From Mugil cephalus (taxonomy: Eukaryota > Chordata > Actinopteri > Mugiliformes > Mugilidae): a stretch of 64,000 nucleotides of DNA. The stretch spans positions 24,486,545-24,550,544 of the forward strand of contig NC_061784.1 of NCBI RefSeq assembly GCF_022458985.1, written 5' to 3'. Positions within the stretch are counted from its first letter, which is position 1. Each line of letters starts with the position of its first letter. The notes below the pieces were generated by a model. It ran no database searches and was not told the DNA's origin. It saw only the letters and a list, made by a program, of their open reading frames with translations. A program made the translations under genes and the position numbers. Of the stretch, positions 36,901 to 48,800 are shown piece by piece.

Positions 36901-39900
36901 AGCCACTGTTTCTAACCAGTCCAAGTTCTTCCCACCACCCGGCAGCTTTCCTCACCACTTTATTGAGTCTGATGACCTCACCAGTCTCGTAGAGGAGTAA
37001 TCATGATCACTGAAGATTAAGGTTTCAGCAACACAAAGATGAAAGTGAAAGTGAATTAGTTTTGTATCCAGAAAGTCATCATCTGTTCTCTAGAACTGAG
37101 ACGAGTTTCCAGGAAACAATCATCATGAAGTAATTAAAGAGGAATGTATGAAACCATCTGCTCAGCTATTTCAGAGCTGAGAGGAAAGTTGGGAGGTTTA
37201 GACTCCACATTCTTTCACTCTCAGTTTGTCACAGTTATTCTGAAACCCATTTGGCCCATCTGTTATTTAGTTTGGAAACCAACTGTTTCATTCACATCTG
37301 TGGGTTGGAAAACTGAGGGAACCTTCGTTTTCAGTGTGACAACAATAAGAACAACTAAACATTAACTGCTGATCTGTTTATGTTTAAGGAGCTCCAAATA
37401 GAGATTTATTTAACTTGCTCAAACTCCAACTTTTATTTATGTATTTATTTATTTTTATGAGGTTGAGTTTTTTGAGATTGTTTTTTTAATGTTGAATTTT
37501 ATGAGGTTGAACTTTTTGTGATGTTGAATTTTTTTATGTAAACTACATTTATTTAGCAATTCATATTCAAACTCTGATGGCACAGAAAAACTTCCATAAC
37601 CAACAGATAAATTTGTTAATCGTTTAATTTCTAGCTGCTGACAAATGAACTGAATATGTTTGATTGACATTTAAGATGAATAAACACGAAACATGATCTT
37701 GATGCACTGAAGCTGTTCCTTTATTTATGACGTTAATGTGTCTCCGTAGAACTACACCAACTGTCGATGTGTCGGCAACGCCAGCTTCGCTCGTCCTGGG
37801 ACCTGTGGAAGTGGCTGTTCCCACCTCCTGCTGCCCTTCATGGTTCTACTGGGTCTCACCAGCTTCATCGCTGCCTTCTCCCAAACCCCGTCATACATGA
37901 TGATTCTCAGGTACGAACACACAAAGAATACACACAGCTTTATTAATCCTCAAAGGACAATTCAGACTGACAACAGCGCGGAAAAAGAAAGAACACAGTG
38001 TCTGAGTCGTGGTGGTTCCAAACTATGTACAGTTAACGGGCATTTTACATTTTTCTCCTCCTACCAATTTAAATTCAAAACCAGGACATTGAACAAATAG
38101 GCCAGATTATAATACACTCATTCCACAGGATTTACATTATAAAACCCAAATATGTGTGAAAAGTTCCATGTGTAAATCTCCATCTTCTTCTGGATTGTAA
38201 AATGAGCTCAATGGTAGAATGTGATGATGTCCAGGAGAAATAAAATGTGGTATTTCTATAAAAACCTCATTGCAGCTCACGCAGTAACCCTCAGGGAGTG
38301 CTTTCTACATTTTATTAATCACAGATTAATCAGACGTCCACGTCAGATTTACAGATTTATAAAGAAATTCATTCATTCATCTCAGCAGGGTTTTTTTTTG
38401 TTTTGTCACTGGTGGTCTCACAGAGATTTCCCCATGACATTTCACCACAACAACCTGTTATCAGCCATCATCAGGGTTCCTGCTGTTCACATCAACAAAT
38501 ATGGAAAATATGGACGGGTGAGATTCACCAACTGATTGATTAACTGATTGATAAGGACGTCTATCTAAAGACACGCACGGTGGCCGTCAATGAACTGACG
38601 CCAATGAGATGATTTCCTGTGCCTGGAAAAAATATTATTCATGTAGTCACTGGTATTGAGAAATATCGAAGCACCCAAAACAAATACCAAACAATAAAGA
38701 CCAGAACGATTACAGCCATCGAGCAGCTGGTACTTCAGGCTCTGCATCTGAGAGGAAATAAGTCTTCCTCCCAGCAGGTGGCAGCAGTCTGTACTGTAGG
38801 ATACAGGAAGAGCTACTATTAGCTGGATGGCTAGGAAGCTAGGAGGAGCTACAGAGCGTCATACATAGCTGTCCTCTCACGGATCGTTCTGATTGGTTGG
38901 TCCACTATTTATCCATTCTAGATGATCATTTGTCAGTTGTGGAAATAATCTTTTTTTTTTTTTTTGTCTGAGGAAGCTTTTATACGAACGTCAAACATTT
39001 CCTCGGTCCAGCTTCTAAAACTAGATTTTTTCTTAATTCTGAATCTGAAATCATTCCCTCGAGAATAAAGGCTAAAGGCAGATTAAGATCTAATGAATGT
39101 GACATTTGTGTCTCTTCTGTAGGACGGTGCCCACTGAGGACAAGTCTTTTGCGGTGGGAGTCCAGTACATGCTGTTCAGAGTCCTCGGTAAGTCAGATGA
39201 TCACCTCTGGGGCCCAGCAGCGCCCCCTGCTGCATGGAGGTCTACAGATTCATTTACGTGTTCGAGACATTTGCTGATGTTTGTGTCTTTGGGTGTTTGC
39301 AGCGTTCATGCCCGGCCCGGTGCTCTACGGCAGCGTCATCGACACAACCTGCCTCCTCTGGGGCAAGAAGTGCGGTAAAGCAACTTCTTGTCACTACTAC
39401 AACTTGAACGGCTTCAGACAGAGGTAACATCACAACCCGACACCTACTACTCCCCAACACAATCACACAACTTCCATCAAGACACATTCAACATTAAAAC
39501 ATTAAAAGTCCTATACACATGGTATTAGTTTAATCTGGGACGTCCTGGTTCAGATCTTGCCCCCTATGTCTGAGTTTCATGTGGCACATTCACACTGGAT
39601 AAACAAACTCTGTGTTTTACTCAAATTTACGTTCCGCTGTTGTGGCTCTGCTACTTTCCAATTCACTCCACTCTGTGTAAGAGGCAGCTTAATTTGCAAA
39701 TAATAATGTATAATATAAATATATTTATGAGTCTATTTATCCTGGGGCAGAAATGACCAAGGACCTGTCAAGATTTAAACCAGATGAACACATTAATGGT
39801 GGAGTTAATGGTTTCGTCCCTGGTCTAAATGGGTGAATGGGTTAAACATCCTTCAGGATTCTCAACAGACAAGAGGTTAAAAAAAAAAAAAAAAAAGACA

Positions 39901-40850
39901 TTAAAAGTCAAATCTACCCCCTACTTTACATGACAGGATTAGTTTTAGTTTACGAATCACACACATGAACGATTCGCACAGGACTAAAATCACAATTAAC
40001 ATTATTCCAGATTAACAGGGGCCCGGATTACACTAGTCCCATGCTTGTCCCATCAGGCTAAATTTATCTGAAATTTAAAGTGCAGTATCTATTTCAGGGT
40101 CTTCAGGAAGCTTATTAGAGATGGAGTGTAGAATGTTTTGTAGATGTTTTTCCAATGAGATGATGCTGATCAGCTTCAGATTCAGACAACTTTATTAATC
40201 CCACCAGGGGCAATTGGTTTGGGCATCTTTCATACTGTTATACAATGTACATAGAATAGCAACAGATCAAAGTAGATGAAGGGGGCCTTCCTGGTTTATA
40301 ATGCTGCCCTGGTTGGTTTGTGAGAGTCTGTTCTTGTGTTTGGTGGTGAGAGAGATCATTCAAGGTTGGAATGTTAAATGAAATGTGAGAATGGATTCAA
40401 TGAGTTGTGGTAAACCACAACATTTTAACCCAGTAAACCAAAGTCCTTAGATTCCTCAGCAGGTGGAGGCATTATGGTGGTTTCTTATTGATGGCGTCAG
40501 TGTGCTGCATGAAGGATAAACCCAGATATTTAAAAGTCCGGATCTTCTCTACCAGCGGCTCGTTTGTTTCTGCCTCCACGGCACAACTCTTTGGTTTTTG
40601 TGATGTTCAGTCCTGTCGGACACTAGAAAATTGTTTCCTTCACCTGCTGTGTGCTTGTGTTTGCAGGTTTCTGGGCCTACAGGTGGTCTTTGTGTGCGGA
40701 GGGCTGCTCTGCTTCCTGCTGACCATGGTCGTCCTGCGGCGGAGGGCCGGACGTGAGGAACCGGAAAACAGAGGCGGGTACGAGCTGGTGGACGGAGAGA
40801 AGACGGCGGAGAGCAGCAAAGAAAAAGAAGCTCAGGGCATCAAGACCTGA
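22953..40850 (+). CDS. slco2b1: OATP2B1-type organic anion transporter, 14 coding exons
   Basis: A 12-transmembrane, sodium-independent uptake carrier for organic anions (steroid sulfates, bile-acid-like compounds, drugs in characterised relatives) at the plasma membrane. Coding exons: 22953-23039, 23613-23750, 24746-24908, 25778-25996, 27285-27383, 29796-29926, 33457-33547, 34162-34326, 34401-34590, 35936-36080, 37750-37910, 39123-39187, 39303-39423, 40667-40850. All junctions are GT-AG, phases agree, and the sum is 1959 bases (652 residues). Residues 175-191 read [17 protein letters not shown]. The OATP superfamily signature DxRWVGAWWxGFL is exact at 244-256. A Kazal-like cysteine domain ([20 protein letters not shown] onward) spans about 433-500 in the large fifth extracellular loop. 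NQT at 149 is a sequon. [12 protein letters not shown] and the region after MPKE point to 2B1 rather than 2A1. The loop between residues 279 and 300 is shorter than I expect from mammals; a further phase-0 exon in the 3.5-kb intron before 33457 cannot be excluded. Confidence 0.93.
24919..24947. repeat. AC microsatellite in slco2b1
   Basis: About 14 AC units start only 10 bases after the donor of the third coding exon. Confidence 0.9.
26144..26380 (+). mobile_element. piggyBac-like nonautonomous element, left part, in slco2b1 intron
   Basis: It begins TTAACCCTCTATAGGACAC and continues with AAATCCAGATGTATGAAT and AGCATTAGAACATCAGAGCT, matching 51256-51530 in order. TTAA followed by CCC suggests piggyBac ends. 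The right part is missing. Confidence 0.55.
29927..33456 (+). other. slco2b1: slco2b1 intron 6 (3.5 kb)
   Basis: It lies between phase-0 donor GTGAGT at 29927 and the CAG acceptor ending 33456. It includes a family A repeat at 30505-30600 and GCTAACA-type repeats at 31665-31695. No additional coding exon was recognised, although a short phase-0 exon could be missed. Confidence 0.6.
35548..35826 (-). mobile_element. piggyBac-like nonautonomous element, reverse copy, in slco2b1 intron
   Basis: Reverse complement of the family at 14231-14545 and 51393-51752. Here GAACCAGATATGAGACCAG is repeated about five times in tandem at 35722-35825, more than in the other copies. It ends about 110 bases before the acceptor of the Kazal-domain exon. 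Confidence 0.7.
40175..40460. repeat. Possible retrotransposon 3' end in last slco2b1 intron
   Basis: CAGATTCAGACAACTTTATTAATCCC with GGGGCAATTG following resembles the tail region of fish non-LTR elements. A similar AGCTTTATTAATCCTCAAAGGACAATT lies at 37931-37957 in an earlier intron. Superfamily not determined. Confidence 0.35.
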
Positions 40851-41190
40851 GGAGACAAGGCCAGAGGGCGAAAGCGAAAGATGGAATCGAGAGGCAGAAC
40901 CAGGGGGAGGAAGGTCAGAAGCTTCTTAACGATATAAGGAAGCAATGAGAGCTTCTCCTGGCTGTCATGTAAAGGACCAGTCTGCCTGTATAATGAGGCA
41001 ACAACACGTTTTCATATTGTTTTGTTTGCTACTCTTTATGCTTAGCTCACATTTCCAGTGCGATCAACCACATTTTGTCTGTAGATGGATTGGTTCCAAA
41101 CTGATCCTCGAACTTTTAAACAGTAAGTTCCTCTGAGTTTTAAAGCTTTGTTGAACAAGGCAACAAAGACGAGATGAGCTCAGAGAAGAG

Positions 41191-41196
41191 AATAAA
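41191..41196 (+). terminator. slco2b1: Candidate polyadenylation signal of slco2b1
   Basis: The first AATAAA downstream of the stop, 341 bases after it. Further AATAAA motifs exist downstream (for example near 42405), so the true 3' end is uncertain. Confidence 0.35.
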
Positions 41197-43429
41197 TCCG
41201 TCCAACCTCGTCCTACATGTAAATACAGGCATTACTGATTTCACGTCTCTCCACCTCCTTCAGTGCAGCTGATTCAAAGCTGGTAATGTACTATAATGCA
41301 TCCGAGGCTGAAAGGAGGACCTTCCATTCTGACAAGTTAGCAGTGTTAGCTAACATTTATAATATGTGCTACCAACTAAGGAGCTGGAATGTGGATGACG
41401 GCTTTTAAAACCCTTTCAGTGACTGAAGCTTCTGCACAGTTCACTGTTTCCAAACACAAATCCTCAATTTGCTCAAATCTGGTGCTAACGTTCAATAAGC
41501 TGCAGTTCCTCCAAACTCCACTAGATGATGCTCAAAAGAACAACGTTAAAGTGAAGTGTCCTCTGCAAATACATGTATGTCAGTTCTCTTTGACCAGGGC
41601 TGTGGGTAGATTAGTAATCAGTCCTCAAGGTAACTACAAATAGAGAAGATCATCTAGAAGAATGATTATAATGGGTTGAAGACTCAAACAGCTACAAACA
41701 GACACAGAATTACCACAAAGACACTTTGTAGCTTCTTCCAAAATATGTATAGTCTTCATCACGCCCACATAGAGACACCAAATGATATGGACACAGCTGA
41801 CAACAAAGAGACAAAAACACCAGATTACTTCAGATAAGTGCAGAAACACAAATAAAAATAAGACAAAGACACATAATCTACCGACAGTATGTTTTGACTC
41901 TTTCATTTGAGGGGTCTCCTCCCTGTGTAGGTGGGGACTTTTATAGGGACCCGGGGATATAAAGGATTATATTAAACATTTACTAGTTTGACCACTGTGT
42001 TTTCCCGTCATATGCTGCATGTATTCACCTGAAAGCAATATTATTTTTATACAGAAAGTGTATCTAGGTGTATTTTAATAGATCTGAATTCATTTATGGG
42101 GTTAATCGATTTCTGGGCAGTTTCAGTGCTGCATAGATAAAGTCTTTAACATGTGTGATTTATTTTTGTCTTGTGAAGATTCAAAGAAAACACTTTCTAA
42201 GTTTTTTACAGTTAATTTTTACATATTTTTATTTTTTGTGATTTCTGGTTTCTAATTAAGTGAAAGGGGAGGAATGTGAAGTGCTATTTGAGCTGAGTAA
42301 GCTAACGGGCTAACAAGCGTTGTTTATTCACTGGGCTGTGGTTTTTTGTTTTCTCCACCTCTTACAAACTGTGAGTGTCAAACTCTGAGCCGGTCTGTGA
42401 AGCTGAATAAACCTGAACAAAGAAGATCCCTCTGATGTTAGGATGTGAAAACTGTTTCTTTTTTGTCCTGTGAATCTTCATTTCATTCTGTAAAATATCA
42501 TGTGAAACATTTTCTGTCACGTCAGCAGCAGAGACTCCGTTCAGACCTGGAATTAACATCCATTCTGATGAAGTCCACGTGTGAACACTGATCTGGTCTC
42601 AGTCCACATGTGGAGGCGGTCTGGGACCCATGTGACTTTGGTTAGTGAAATAAACAGAAATAAAGAACTTAACGTGTGACATAGGATCACTCAGGGCAGG
42701 TTTTATTACCAGGTCTGAGGGTCAGGATCAGATCTAGGACGCTTTCAGAGACACATTTTACTACCAGGTGTGAACTCAGGTGTTTAAAGCTGCGATCAGA
42801 TTGATGTTAATGTGAGGTCTAAACGTGGTTTATTTGTGTGTGTTTGCTTCCTGTGGTTTTTCATGGTGTTTATTTTTTACTCCTCATTAAAGTTAATCCC
42901 ACAGACTGAGGTCTCACGGAGGCTCTGTTCTATCAAACTATCAAATCATGTTGCACATTTGTAGACACGGATCCTGAAACTGGAACAGTGTAACTTCTCA
43001 CCGACTCTTAATCTCAGTGTTTAGATAAACATTCCTGTCCTGTTATGATGTGCATCAACAGACAAGTTCAGGCAGCAGGTTTTAGTTGTTGTTGGCAGGA
43101 CTTCATGCCAACCCTGCAACAGTTGGAGGTTCTACCTGCTCAAACATGTCATTGCTTCTCCTCTCAAGTGTCAGTAAACATTCAGAGGTTCAAACTTGTG
43201 CTGTCATTCAGCTGATCACAAACACATGTGGCGTGTTCCAGAGAGTGGACGTCCATCTGCGTCATCCTGTGAGGGTGAAGCAATGTTTCATTATGAAGGC
43301 ATGAGGCAGATGCAGCAATGGAAACACAAGAAGAGGAAGTGAGTTTGACTCCTGCAGACGTCAAGTCTGTATCAGCTGAGCACAAATCCCCCCCCCCGCG
43401 CACACACACACGCACACACACACACACAG

Positions 43430-43460
<31 letters not shown>

Positions 43461-45162
43461 GCCCCTCCTCTCCCATGCTGCACATTCCTTGGGGCCCAGT
43501 AGGATATATTGACCCTTGCGGGTTCATCCAGCTTTGAGTTATTGTACTGTTTGACACATACATCTGTCATTGAAAGACAGGAATGCAGAGATGCTAACAG
43601 CTAGCACTGCTCTGAGCTAAATGCTAATGATATCATCAGCTTTATCAGGAAACAGACAAAAACAGCTGATAATCACTGACGTTTCAGATGCTGGTGAAGG
43701 TATTTTTGGGTTGTTTGGGAACATGTTTCCATGCTATGCTAAGCTAGTCATGTTCAGACTCCAGCAGCCCTGTATCTGCGCTCTATATAGCCTTTTGGTT
43801 TTCGCTTGTTTTATTTTCTTATTTATATTTTCTTACTTGCAATCTTAGCAGCATCCAGTTGTATGTACAAATATTCTCAACAATCAAGTATTTCCTGATT
43901 CTTATCTGACAAATGATGTCCATAGATCAATTATGTGTTTACACTAATCGCCAGCTTCATTATTTCCACCGTCAATGAGAGAAGCAGCACATTTATTAAT
44001 CAGAGCTGAAGGTCAGAGGTGGTCAGGGTGGATGGAGGGCGCACAGAACCACCTTGAATCACCTCTTTATTCACAAGTGAAGAAGTGTTTGACGTCTGAG
44101 CGTTGAAGTATTCTGGAGCAAATCGACCTCTGACCCACAGGCTGCAGCCAGTTTCCTGTCAGATGTTGTTGTTTGAAGTTGTTTCCTCTTGAACCTCTTT
44201 GTGTTGAACAACGCTGGTCACGGGCTCAAATTGCTCAACTCACAGATGGCGACAGAGGAGGCAGTAGGATAGAAACATTCCTGAAGGCCAGAAATAAAAA
44301 GATCAAAAAGGTGTCCTCATATTTTTAGGTTTTAGGTTTGACAGCTTATTCAGCTTCATTTAGACCTGTTGTCCTCAGAAGTAGACACTTTATTTGCGTA
44401 TCTAATCTATCCTAACATGATAGTGGGCATTTCATCTGATTCATTTTACAGCTGGTGGTCAAGGTTCAGAACCTCATCAAGTTTATGGATGGAACTTGTT
44501 TATTTACCCTTATTAACCTTTCTAGTTTGATATGACTTGCAAATGTAATAAGTTCTGTCAATAGTAATGAGCTACTATGTCGCTAATTAGCAAGTACTCA
44601 TTTGATTTAATTTCAGGCATGAGAAAATGAACAGTTTTATATTTTGTTACACATTATTGACTTTACCATAATACACAGTGACACAGTCCTCCTCACAATA
44701 ACTACCTTCTGTTCACACATGATGCTTAGTTTTTATACTTCTTAGGAAATTAAAAACACACAGCAAACAAAAGCTCCCGTCTCAGGTGGTTAAAGTCTGA
44801 AGTTGCTGCTTCGTCTTTCTGACTTCTGGAGTTTCACACTAGCAGTGACCCACTTCCTCCGTTCCATCTGCTCCTCATCATCTAATCAGGGCTCAGTTTT
44901 CACACCTGCTCATGTCTTCACCTGCTGCCTCTGCTCCAGCTCTTCCAGGTGTGTTCCCTCTCCTCTGTTTCCACACGATTCAGTTAAGAGGTTTTTATTT
45001 ATTTATTTATGTCCCACAGCCATGGAGACATTAAACAGAAAGAAAGTCTGTCAGGCTTGTGAAAGTGTTTGTCGCCCCCTGGTGCAAAAAAAAAACAACA
45101 AAACAAACTAATCTTAAAGCTATGATGGTGAGAGAGGATTTCAGAATCTCTGTTCCGGGCCA
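41197..45162. other. Repeat-rich convergent spacer between slco2b1 and serpinf1
   Basis: No gene is supported. It contains a family A repeat at 42537-42640 and the CA microsatellite at 43400. The rest is AT-rich with short meaningless open frames. Some may be slco2b1 3' UTR. Confidence 0.5.
43400..43458. repeat. CA microsatellite with C tract
   Basis: A run of nine or more C residues leads into about 29 CA units with a few G interruptions. Confidence 0.95.
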
Positions 45163-45482
45163 CATTCAGACCTGGAATTAACATCTGTCTTGGTTGATCT
45201 GGTCTCTTTCCAGGTCAGAGTCCAGGTGTGAACATTGATCTGGTCTCAGTCCACATGTGGAGGTGGTCTGGACGCATGTGACCTCATTCCTTAGTTTAAT
45301 GTGAACACACAGTGAGTCCTTGGTCCCATTAAAGAACCACCTACTGACCAGAAGAGAAGTTAAACTCACTCATTCAGCCACTAGTAGAAAAGATGACCTG
45401 TCTATAAATGAGCAGCTGCGCCACCGTGTGGTCACTAGAATATTGTAGCAGCTGCTGTCTCTGATGGATCTCTACCTACCGC
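45163..45482 (+). repeat. Dispersed repeats A and B next to the serpinf1 3' end
   Basis: 45163-45350 is family A (TCTGGTCTCAGTCCACATGTGGAGGTGG). 45415-45482 is family B in forward orientation. They end 45 bases from the serpinf1 polyadenylation signal. The A-B relative orientation differs from that at 9280-9545, so A and B are probably separate elements. Confidence 0.7.
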
Positions 45483-45526
45483 CCATTGAAGTATCAGCAG
45501 GAGATCAGTTTGGTTTCATTGTCTCA

Positions 45527-45532
45527 TTTATT
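45527..45532 (-). terminator. serpinf1: Polyadenylation signal of serpinf1
   Basis: AATAAA on the minus strand, about 365 bases past the stop codon and the nearest good candidate. Confidence 0.5.
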
Positions 45533-45895
45533 TCTTTTTAACGCACATGACAACATTTCTTAGGAAACATTAGTAGAGTGTCGTCAGCGTGTTTGAGTAT
45601 CTGGTCAGATTAACGTGTTTCAACATGAAAAGTAAAAATCAAATCAAATATTCTTGCAAACACCTGAAATCCCTCCTAGGACCTGCTAAGAGTATGTGTG
45701 TGTGTTCTTGCACAGCTAACTTTCTGGGGAACTGGTTTGAGTCCTAGATAATCAGATTGATGACATTTTGGGAAAGTGAGGACCTTTTGAACAGCCCTCA
45801 CTTCCTCATTGGCCTGGTTCAGGGTTAAGACTTGGGACTAGTGATACATTACATCATTGAAAGGTCCTCACAAGGATAGAAATACGTATATTGAA

Positions 45896-48800
45896 TTATA
45901 TTGTCAGGGCTTTGGGGTTGACCACCCGGCCGATGAAGAGCAACGCCCCCGAAGCTTCGTCCCTGATCAGGTAGAGGAAGGGCCGGTCCACTCGGTACGT
46001 CAGGTGGCTGGAAGTCGAGGTGGCGCTCGGGTACTGGTTCCCCTCAGGGGCCGTCTCCATCACAACCTTGTGCATGAGGCTGCCGAGCTTGCCAGGCTGA
46101 GCCACAACCTTCTCCAGCTCCGGGTTAGCCAGCCAATCAGAGAGGCCTGCAGGGAAGAAGGCTTGGTCAAAGATGTAGTGATGATGACCTGAACCTGAAA
46201 GAAACACGTTCCACCAGTTTTGTTCATACGACAAGATTTAACCATGTTTAGGAAAATTCTAGATCAGGTATCAGATGCGTACTGATACTCACAACACAGA
46301 TCTGGGTGCTTCATTTGGTGCCAGTGAGTTTTTAATTAGCTTAGCCTCCTTAGCTCTATTGCTGCATGGATGGAAGTGAAGCTTCAACATGTCTGAGACC
46401 AAACGTTTGTCTAAAGTTTGTCTGGACTTCACCTCTAAAGATGCAACAAGGAGGAAACACCTGGAATTAGATTCAACATCTGACCACACATAGCATTAGC
46501 ATAGCATTTTATTAAAAGACCAGAGATGTAGCGTCTCTGATGTCTGACAGACCCCACACCACGGGTTTTATTAAGAGAATTATGAAAGTTTATTTTATAT
46601 TGATTCATTTATATTATTAAATTAATATTCTCTTCAACTTGCACGTCACAAAATGCCTTAAAAATAAAATTTTGTATGTTTTCATTCTTTAAGCATTGGC
46701 ACCGTTTCAAAAGCACCAGTTTGACTCAAGTATCAGGTAAAACCTGAACCATACCCATTCCTATCAGTGACAATGGGCTCGAGCCATAGGGCAGATCTAT
46801 TCACTCTAATTCTATGCTGTTCATGTTTTCAAAATGGAGTGATTGCAAGGATCAGCCATCTGGAACCGTTTGATGCTACCTCAACCAATGCATTTGACGG
46901 CTACGTGGTAAAACTTGAGGCTATAACACAACAAACTTAATGAAGCATCTGAAGAGCACCATGCTGAGTCCACTGAACCGAATAAACAAAAAGGGAGGCG
47001 GTATGAAGCAGGCAACTCTGAAGGAGACGAAGGAAAGAGGTGAGAAGTTTCCACCTAGTAGCGTGCAGGTTTAGTTATATTTCTTTACATGTTTTACCAA
47101 TTGGTTTATTTAATATTTGTTTAAATAAACCAATATTTTTCACTCAATGAGACACAGTTCACTGCTAATTCAGTGCTGTGTTTTGGTAACAATTTGGTAT
47201 TGTCCAATACTAGACCTGAGATGTCAGAAACCTCGCATGGACATAGTTTTTCTAACCAAGCAACTGCAAAACAGGTAGTGGGAGAAGTAAGGGTTAGTGC
47301 CCAACGAGGTGTCCATTATCTGAAACTAATGGACGACGCGGAGGCGTGAACCGTCCGACGTGAAGTGAAGTCCATTAATTTAAGATAATGGACACCTCGA
47401 AGGACATTAACCCGCTTATACCATGGTCACTTACAAAATAAATAAATATTAGGTCAATTATTAATACGTTAATGGTTTTTTTTACCGTTTAAATCATACA
47501 TTTTTCACGCGGCTGAGCGACTATTTAACATTACATTAAGCGATACCAAGTATAATTTCAGAGGCCAGTGAACTTATTACTGCGTGTGTCCAGAGGATCA
47601 TGCGAAATTTCCACAGAGTGAACTGATAGTTTCCTAAATCGTTTTTATTGCAAGAAAGATGAACTTCTGATTTCTTTAAGGTCTGACTTAGGGATATGAG
47701 GACAGTGGAAGCTGGTGTCTTTCCCTCTCTTCCTGTAGCGCTTGAAAACAGCATCACTTGTCTTGAACACCTTGTCGCTAATGATGTTTACGTCTCTTAA
47801 GTGGCAATTAATGGCATCTGTCAGACTCCTAACACTGTCAACACTGTATATTCTCCTCCTTCCTTGGTCGACTGGACAGAGTCTGTGTCTGTGTCCCTGT
47901 TGCCACGGTTACCAAAGCGTTTGAGCCAGCGCAGTGATTTACAACTGTCATCAGGTCATTTGACTGGAATGTCTTTATGGGTGTCCATCATCCCCTTTTA
48001 ATGTTCACCCCGCAGCCAATCAGAGTGGAGGATTCACCCAGACCATGGTATCACAAAGGGTAGAAGCTTTCTTTAAAAGACGCCTGGTGCTCTAGTGATC
48101 TGGATCAACTTAGATTCAAGTGAGATCAGGAAGTGATTGTTGGTTTCTAGCAAAGCCCTCAAATATTTTCCATTTCTTTTAAAGGCTGATTACTGCAGCT
48201 TTGATCAAACAGGAGTGGAATGATTTTCTGCAGCAGATGAGTCTAGATTTGATTCTGTGGAGAGTTGTGGAGTTGCTCAGACTGACCCAGGTTGCCCAGC
48301 AGAGGCAGGAGGTCTTTGGAGGAGCTGAGCCTCAGGACGGGAAGAGTCAGCAACACCTGTGCAGGAAGCAGTGTCATAGACAGATCCTGAACGAACTCGG
48401 CCGTCAGACTCTCCTCCACTAGGGTCAAGTTGGACGTCACTTCGTCCGGGAGGAAGATGAACATGCTGACGTCGTTCTGCATCTGGATCTGAGCGATCTG
48501 GAGGAAAGAACACGGCGGCATCCACAGAACCATGAAGACACCTGCTCTGGTTTACCTGAAAACTATGACGCTGACCGCGACTCACTGTGCAGCTCAGGTC
48601 TGAGTCCACTCCCATCTTCACGGGGTAGTTATCCTGCTGCATCATTGGAACACGAACAGGTGCACTCCCGTCCACCTGGAAGTCCTCCAGCTGTCCACTC
48701 TGACCGAAGCGAGTCGCCCACTTCCCTGAAGACAGAAAACTGAGCCGTCATGTGGCTGTAAGATGAAACAGCAGAGCAGCAGCTCATTCTGGACGGATGT

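Noticed and set aside
47536-48001. Short open frames in the serpinf1 intron suggesting an embedded gene
   Set aside because: No family motifs, no splice partners and repeat-derived surroundings.
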